A DNA stretch of 64,000 bases from Rhodeus uyekii (taxonomy: Eukaryota > Chordata > Actinopteri > Cypriniformes > Acheilognathidae). Shown piece after piece: positions 58,171 through 64,000 of this stretch. A model generated the notes under the pieces. The model was not told where the DNA came from. It saw only the letters and a list, made by a program, of their open reading frames with translations, and did no database searches. The first letter of the stretch is position 1. Each line of letters starts with the position of its first letter. The translations under genes were made by a program, and so were the position numbers. Location of the stretch: the NCBI GenBank assembly GCA_037043235.1, contig JAWRVZ010000274.1, forward strand, positions 1 to 64,000, written 5' to 3'.

Positions 58171-59794
58171 TGCCTCATGCTAAAGATGGTGACAAGGACA
58201 CAAACTAAAGCCAAATTAGTCAGGATTGGTAGTTTGTAAAATCAAGCATAAATCATAAATAAAGAAACTTAAAATGAAAATACACAATATTGCAACAACA
58301 GAATACATTATATATTACCACATGAATATATTGCCACATGAATAAACACTGAATTTCAGGGGTGACAAACCATATAACATGCAATAAAACAAATTCAAGT
58401 GTTTATCTGTTCTGCTATTCTACAAATAGCAGATACTAACATTTTCTGAATATATCACAAAATATAATAATTGAATGAATAAATAAATGTTATATTATGA
58501 GAATCTTTCCACATCATGTCTTTCACCAAACTAAAATACTTTTAAAAAACTCACATTTCTGCTATATTATGCTCTCACTGTGAATTGCCTCACTATTGTA
58601 CTATAAGTGCTTTACAGTAGATATTGTTCATACTTGTTTTCACATTTGGTCTAGAGTTTCATTTCCATGAAGTAACATTTTCAAGATGTAAAATGTAAAT
58701 TTCTTGATAATTTTTGAAGGTTTTGTAATACAACATTCGTAATGAAGATTGTGAATGACAGACTACTGCTTAAAAGTTTGGGGGAGAATAAGATTTTGTT
58801 ACAGAAATTACTGCTTTTATTCAGCAAGGATTTATTTATCAGAAGTGACAGTATGGACATTTGTAACTATTTAGATTTAAGAGAATAAAAGCATGGCTCA
58901 AGGTTGTGATCTTCTTATAAAGCACGAGTGGGTGGGGAGTAGGCCTATGTGAAAGATGCCAAACTCAGCATGTTAGAATAGGGCTTTATTCAGTTACTGC
59001 CCACATGTCCACATTGCACCTTGCAATAGTCACTGCATTTGCTTATTTTCTTATGCATCTCATTCTTGTTCACTCAAAACTCCTTCCTGGTTTACTGTCA
59101 ACCTCTCTGGATTCCTTCTGCTTGCCATCTTCCTTCTGTCCTTCATGCCAGTCACCAATCTCATTATAGGCTGTCTTTTCTCTACCACATATATCTTTAG
59201 ATTTACTCCTCCAAAACACAACACCCCACTGTCCCCTCAAGAGGCTCTTCAGAAGCTGTTCAGTCTCCCAGACATAGATGGCAAACTCTATTTCAAAGCT
59301 TTTCTCTGGGCAACCCTTAACTAATCCAGTGATATCGTTCCATTCTCTTAAGTAAACAAATCCACAGTCAAAGCTTAAGACTAGTTCCAGACTAAAACTA
59401 ATATTTGGGCTGTTTTAATTGAAAGCAACTTGCACTGACATATCTTTAAATATGTATCTTCACTGACATATCTTTTATTTGTCTTAAGATGCACACCTGT
59501 AATGTTTTTGTTCTAAGGCATGTTTAAAAAATCTACTTAAATGTCCCATTTGAACTTATCTGACTTAATTTTAGAACGGTCTATGAAACCAGGCCAAAAA
59601 AAGAAAAGAAAGTACAATATGGCATAGGCAGAACATTACTAAAGAAGATTATTATTGTACAGCTATCTTAATTGATTAGCAGAACTTTGATAGCGACAAA
59701 TTAAGATGAGTGGCAGCTTAGTGATTATAAAATGGAGTGCATTTATGTACTTTTTCTAAGCAATAATCCGTTCAGAATTTGAAGGAAAAAAAAT
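58171..59794. other. No gene; partial interspersed repeat
   Basis: 58740-58890 shares ordered words with 60660-60830 (ATTGTGAATGACAGACTACTG, CTTTTATTCAGCAAGGA), so it is a partial copy of that repeat. The rest is unassigned. Confidence 0.45.
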
Positions 59795-59799
59795 GTTGT

Positions 59800-60102
59800 T
59801 GTAACGGTGATGCAGGCGTGCGATGAGGAGAGACAAGGAGAACACGGAAGTAAAACGAAAACACTTTAATGACAGAAAACAAAACGGCACACGGGGGTGC
59901 AAAACTCAGGAGTCGATCATCCACTCACACTGACACAGGGGAATATTACATTAACAATAGACAACGACTAAGGGGAGCATGAGACATTAAATAGACAAGA
60001 TAACACAAAACACCTGAACTGTAAACAAGGGGAATTGGCTGACGTCACAGAGGACGGGAACACAGAAGGGACACACAGGAGGAACGTGATATGATTGTTA
60101 CA
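59800..60102 (-). mobile_element. Solo LTR, 303 bp
   Basis: On the minus strand it starts TGTAACAATCATATCACG, has CTATTTAATG (TATA-like) and CATTAAAGTG (poly(A)-like), and ends CATCACCGTTACA. Flanks GTTGT (59795-59799) and GCTGT (60103-60107) differ at one base, consistent with an aged 5-bp TSD. Confidence 0.72.
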
Positions 60103-60654
60103 GCTGTAATGCATTTGGTAAGGGTGAGGTAATTGGCCAATTTTTATATTTTTTAACTGGCTGCCTTTCCAAATAATGCATATGCGTGCCTTTTCAAATT
60201 ATAGTGGTTTTTGAACATACCCACTAATTTACTTACATTTATGCTGGAGTTTGTTAATAGGCAACACGTAACTATTTTTTGACGTTCTATTTAAATGTAT
60301 CTTTAAGGAGGATTTGCATATAGCCTCACCCTAGAGTTGGTTCACAATCCACCTAAGCAATCTATGATAGTTTTACACCACACAAACAACCACTATGTCA
60401 GTATCGCCTATTTATTTTGGTTAACAGCAGTCCCGCTGCCTGTGTGAGCAGCACGGTACAGTGTAGCAGGAACTTATTAGACACATAGGTGTAAACAATC
60501 TGTCAAGATTGAAAGAAATTCCACACATTTTAACAATCTAAATTAATCTGAATGAAGCCAGATGGATAAACATACTTTCATACTTTAATTAAAAATGTTA
60601 TGTAAATTTCATGTAAATTCATGTAATTTCATGTAAGTTTTTGTAAATTATTGT
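60103..60654. other. No gene; 10-bp-period repeat at right end
   Basis: Unassigned. 60599-60648 holds about five decamer units related to ATGTAAATTC. Confidence 0.5.
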
Positions 60655-61120
60655 CTTCTAATCACAATGCAGATTGTGAGTGATATAGACTACTGCTCAA
60701 ACATTTCTTTTTTAAAAGAAATTAATACTTTTATTCAGCAAAAATTTACATAAAGAAAACTGACAGTAAAAGGCATTTATAATGTTAAAATTGCTCTTTT
60801 GAACTTTATATTCATTAGTCCTGAAAAATGTATCCTGAATTTGTTTAGTAGCACAACTGTTTTTCAGGTTGATGATAACAAGCTTTAACAAGTTTTTTGA
60901 ACACTAAATCAGCATATTAAAATGGTTTCTGAAAGACCATGTAACACTGAAGTCTGGAGTATTAGCTGCAGAAAATAAAATTTAGCCAACAAAAGAAATA
61001 AATTAGTTTAAAAAATACATTCAAATAAAAATGGTAAAAATATTTCAAAGTATTACTGTTTTTACGCTGTTTTTGTTCAAATAAACAGCCTTTGTGAACA
61101 TATGAGTTCTTTTAAACACA
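60655..61120. repeat. Abundant cyprinid interspersed repeat (family not named)
   Basis: It contains AACTGACAGTAAAAGGCATT, CTGAAAAATGTATCCTGAAT, AATCAGCATATTAAAATGG, AACACTGAAGTCTGGAGTAT and AAATAAACAGCCTTTGTGA in the order of a repeat very common in zebrafish and carp DNA. Class is not certain from the sequence alone. Confidence 0.6.
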
Positions 61121-61801
61121 AAAAATTACTTTTGACACGACATTTGATAGAATGCTTCTGATGACCATTTTATGCATTTATGACTGACAATAAGCTTGTT
61201 ACCAACAATGGTATTTTGCAAAAGCTTTTTTGTTTTTCTTTCCAAACTGCTATTCAGTGTTTCCACAGCTCAACACCAGAGGGCTGTTGCTAGTATTTTG
61301 AATATGTTTTTGTTGGCAAGAATCTGCATGACTGTAATGACATTTTTTGTGTTAGGGAAGCTAGCCAGTCAGCCAGCATTGGACCATGAGAGGTGTTGTT
61401 CTTGTTTTGACAAATGACTAGAAGTGTATAAAATCAAAGACTTCCGACCTTTCACTTCTTTCCATATAAACCCAAATGATTTCTGACCTCAGGAGCACAC
61501 GTGTATAAATTATGTATTTTTGGCATGGGGGAATGGGTGGGAACTAAGGGAATGGGGGGAACATATTGAATGTCTGTATAAGGCAAAAAAATTTAATACA
61601 AATTAAGATATAGCTACCTATCTAGTTATGCAGCTGGATTTGAATTACCGTAGGCACGAATATAACCTATAAAGGGAAGTATCTTTGCAAATAAATAATT
61701 ATGCTTTCCTAACTATGCTAAAAAATGTTTGCTTGATTGTTGATCACAGCACTTCACTTCTCAAGCATGATTTAACTAGGTCATATAATGAAAAAAACTT
61801 T
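61121..61801. other. No recognised feature
   Basis: Unassigned sequence before a solo LTR; no supported gene. Confidence 0.5.
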
Positions 61802-61806
61802 ACTTG

Positions 61807-62122
61807 TGTCATGATGGACTCGAGGACACAGAGGTTAGTAAAAGATACAGATTTATTGAAGTCAGGACACAAAACAGTGAACTGGTGAACAGGTGAAAAC
61901 ACAGGGAATGGCGAGAGGCTTAACTGGAGTGGTGAACGGAGAATATCTTGGGGAGGCGCGGAGTAGCGTGAGCTGTGACCAAACACTGAGTGTGGGGTGA
62001 GGGCTGGTGATAAAGGGCTTCAGTGATGGGAAACAGGTGTGGGTGCTCAGTATTCAGGTGATTGGGAACGGGTGGGCGGAGTGTAGGAGTCTGGTGCAGG
62101 GGGCGTGGCTGAGTCCGTGACA
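61807..62122 (-). mobile_element. Solo LTR of the chromovirus family, 316 bp, TSD ACTTG
   Basis: The plus strand runs TGTCATGATGGACTCGAGGA to GAGTCCGTGACA and aligns along its length with the LTRs at 17072-17402 and 21112-21491. It is flanked by ACTTG at 61802-61806 and 62123-62127. Loss of the interior by LTR-LTR recombination is the usual cause. Confidence 0.94.
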
Positions 62123-62555
62123 ACTTGATATTTTGAAATAAAAGTTTATAACATATACTATGGTCCACAAAGACTATTTAATGAAACTAGGCTTTCTAAC
62201 ACAGAGATTATCCCTTTAAAACATAACCACCAACCTAGTCAAAGCGAGACCCTGATCATTTCTCTTAAAAATGTCTTTAAAGGTCTTTCTAATATTTCAC
62301 AAGTTGAGATGTAAGTTAAAAAACATTTGTTAAAAGTTTTTTACGCACACATCTTTATCTAAATAAAAATCAACAAAACATAAAGAATACTTTAATGACC
62401 AAAAATTACCAGTTCATGTAAATTCATACATACCCAAATGATTATGTTGAAAACATTGTGAAAGTGTTTGTATTTAGGTAGGAATCAATAAAGAGTCAAT
62501 GAAATGGCAATAATTTTATTTTGGTCTTTACTTTGCTCTAGATTGCTTTTGTTAG

Positions 62556-62612
<57 letters not shown>

Positions 62613-62934
62613 CATTTTATTATAGATCTGTTATTTTTTCACCTCTGTTTATTCATGCCAAAAGCTTTATTGAATTCCTGTATGGCACATTTAAGCAATT
62701 CTCTCTCCTACAGGCATCTTTAGGTGCCTTAAGTTTCCCTGGGTCTTTCAATGAGCAACTCATTTCAAGGTTTGCATTCTTCAGCCACCGGGGCGCCATT
62801 GTCATATGGGTGGGTGTCCAGAACGCATTGAAAGTTTTCTGTTTTGGTTGAAAATGGTGTAGTGCACCCGGCTTAGTTAATAACTTGAATCAATCAAAAC
62901 AAATCAATCAAAACTTACTTAAGCTTGAAAATGA
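62123..62934. other. No gene; (TA)n tract
   Basis: Unassigned. A (TA)n array lies at 62557-62609, and an open frame crossing it has no known domain. Confidence 0.5.
62557..62609. repeat. (TA)n microsatellite, 53 bp
   Basis: An uninterrupted TA array. Confidence 0.98.
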
Positions 62935-63034
62935 TTTTATTATAGAGCTACTGTACAGCCAAAAACAATCTTGGTTGCATTAATTTCCTATTATCATTGT
63001 AAAGCTGGTTTGAAACAATATGTATTGTAAAGGA
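62935..63034 (+). repeat. L2-type LINE tail fragment
   Basis: GAGCTACTGTACAGCCAAAA, CATTGTAAAGCTGGTTTGAA and ACAATATGTATTGTAAA follow the L2 3' UTR just before its GACTT tail. Diverged and short. Confidence 0.5.
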
Positions 63035-63059
63035 AGGACCAGCCCACCGCAGAACAAAT

Positions 63060-63572
63060 GCAAGCAAGGGGGACCCTTGTGAGAAAGCTATAGAGGCAGC
63101 CATGCTCCTAGAGGAGTGGGCCAGCACCCTTACGGAGAAGGAATTCCGGATGACTCCTGGCCAGAGAGATAGGCTCAGCTATCTATCTGCCAAGGGTAAA
63201 TGCAGAGGCCCGCTCGAGGGCCCCGGGCAGAGAACAGCTGGCAGGTCCTATGCCACAGGGAAACCCTGTGAACATAAGGGTCCAGGAATCACACTGACTT
63301 TATTCTTTAGATCTGGCCATGAACACCAAAAGGGGGGAGAGGACAAAGCCTCAAGCCATGGAGGAAACAGTACCAAGGAGGTGCCGCCCATGGGAGTATG
63401 AGCCATAGCAGGTATGAGGTAAGCCCAGGGCAGCCACGTAGACCTCCCGGGCAGGCTGAAAAATAGCCAAAGTGAAGCTGTCCCACAGGAAACAGTTTGA
63501 CTTAAGGGTGTACGGTTTCTCCATGGTGGGGGAGAAGAGGGTGGTCCCAGCAACCTCGGTTGAGAGACTCAA
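63060..63572 (-). pseudogene. DIRS tyrosine recombinase fragments
   Basis: Minus-strand frames begin LSTEVAGTTLFSPTMEKPYT and LKSNCFLWDSFTLAIFQPAR, the N-terminal region. Near 63060-63140 LAHSSRSMAASIAFSQG matches the HxxR box region of DIRS recombinases (AHSTRGMAAS). The piece between is rearranged and the nucleophilic tyrosine is beyond the left break at about 63035. It is a pseudogene. Confidence 0.7.
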
Positions 63573-63599
63573 AACTATGTGCTAGGCCCCCTCAGATGT

Positions 63600-64000
63600 C
63601 AAGCGCAAAGCAAACTCTCTCCAGAACTCCCTGTGACCAGGATGATCGGGGAAAAATACAGACATAGCCTCGGCCAAGTCCGAAAATAGTAACAGCCACA
63701 AGGGGCAGGAAAATAAGAGAGATTAAACGGAGGGCCTCGGGAACCTCCCCAATTTTCCTTGGATCTCGGCCCCTGTCTTGACAGGATGCCTACTCCCACA
63801 TGAAAGGAGAGGTGACCACCACTGTGTTGCCAAGTTATAAACAACAGTATGATCGTCTGCAAGGGATTGATCACTCAAGACCCCTCCAAACCTGTAAAGG
63901 ACGCATCTGTCGATATGCATCTACAAGAGCTCCAATTATGGGTCCTACAGTCTAGGAATCTTCTAGTCGCCTTTAGGAGGGAAAGACTCCCCAGAGCAAC
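63600..64000 (-). pseudogene. DIRS RNase H remnant
   Basis: At about 63900-63930 the minus strand reads STDASFTGLEGVLS, and about 63850 ADDHTVVYNLATQWW, degraded forms of the RNase H TDAS..GWG and DNT motifs. ILSRQGPRSKENW at about 63760 matches the DALSRxGP..GEW linker before the recombinase. Frames shift several times. Confidence 0.6.

Larger units (their letters stand above)
63035..64000 (-). mobile_element. DIRS-type retrotransposon, RNase H to recombinase, runs off the window
   Basis: On the minus strand the right side holds RNase H remnants and the left side a tyrosine recombinase. It is broken by frameshifts and its 5' part lies beyond position 64000. 63500-63600 is recognisably similar to 38750-38830 (the ATGGTCTCAACAGCC / GTGGTCCCAGCAACC region), so the two are related families. 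Confidence 0.75.

Overview
This 64-kb window is vertebrate nuclear DNA, most likely from a teleost and probably a cyprinid. The signs are a tRNA-derived SINE resembling the zebrafish DANA/mermaid family, L2-type LINEs with GACTT-repeat tails, DIRS-type retrotransposons, Ty3/gypsy chromoviruses, hAT and PIF/Harbinger DNA transposons, long perfect (TA)n, (CA)n and (CT)n arrays, and AT-rich sequence between them. I could not support any host protein-coding exon, rRNA or functional tRNA gene. Every protein similarity I recognise belongs to a mobile element, and nearly all are broken by stops, frameshifts or deletions. The window reads as intergenic or intronic DNA built from layers of transposons.

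Layout. 0-11.9 kb is mostly unassigned AT-rich DNA with short elements: a MITE-like fragment, a dispersed repeat with an internal minisatellite, a 628-bp hAT element with perfect 8-bp target-site duplications (TSDs), SINE pieces, a mariner-like MITE and a (CA)n tract. 11.96-14.26 kb holds an LTR followed by a small ORF with a duplicated module, joined to a deleted plus-strand DIRS element. 17.07-21.49 kb is a near full-length minus-strand chromovirus with two LTRs, a GACGT TSD, gag, protease, RT, integrase and chromodomain. 22.6-27.6 kb is an L2-type LINE carrying a 415-bp solo LTR. 28.9-33.2 kb contains a (CT)n tract, a second copy of the minisatellite repeat and two other LINE fragments.

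34.8-38.0 kb is an LTR interrupted by a large inverted pair of PIF/Harbinger elements, each with Myb-like and transposase pseudogenes. 38.5-43.8 kb is a mosaic of DIRS and gypsy fragments in both orientations. 45.3-48.8 kb has an LTR fragment, a 27-bp minisatellite, and a Rex1/CR1-like LINE holding a Harbinger element that itself holds a hAT element. 48.9-56.6 kb is a second L2 LINE on the minus strand, broken by a third plus-strand L2 copy and by an LTR that contains a 2.2-kb hAT element that in turn contains a pogo-like element. 56.77-58.0 kb is another hAT element with perfect TSDs. 58-63 kb is sparse, with two solo LTRs and an abundant interspersed repeat. The last kilobase is the recombinase end of another minus-strand DIRS element.

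The elements do not form a pathway. Their value is the order of insertion, which several exact TSDs and one within-window empty site make readable. Family names are from remembered motifs and termini; no database search was run.
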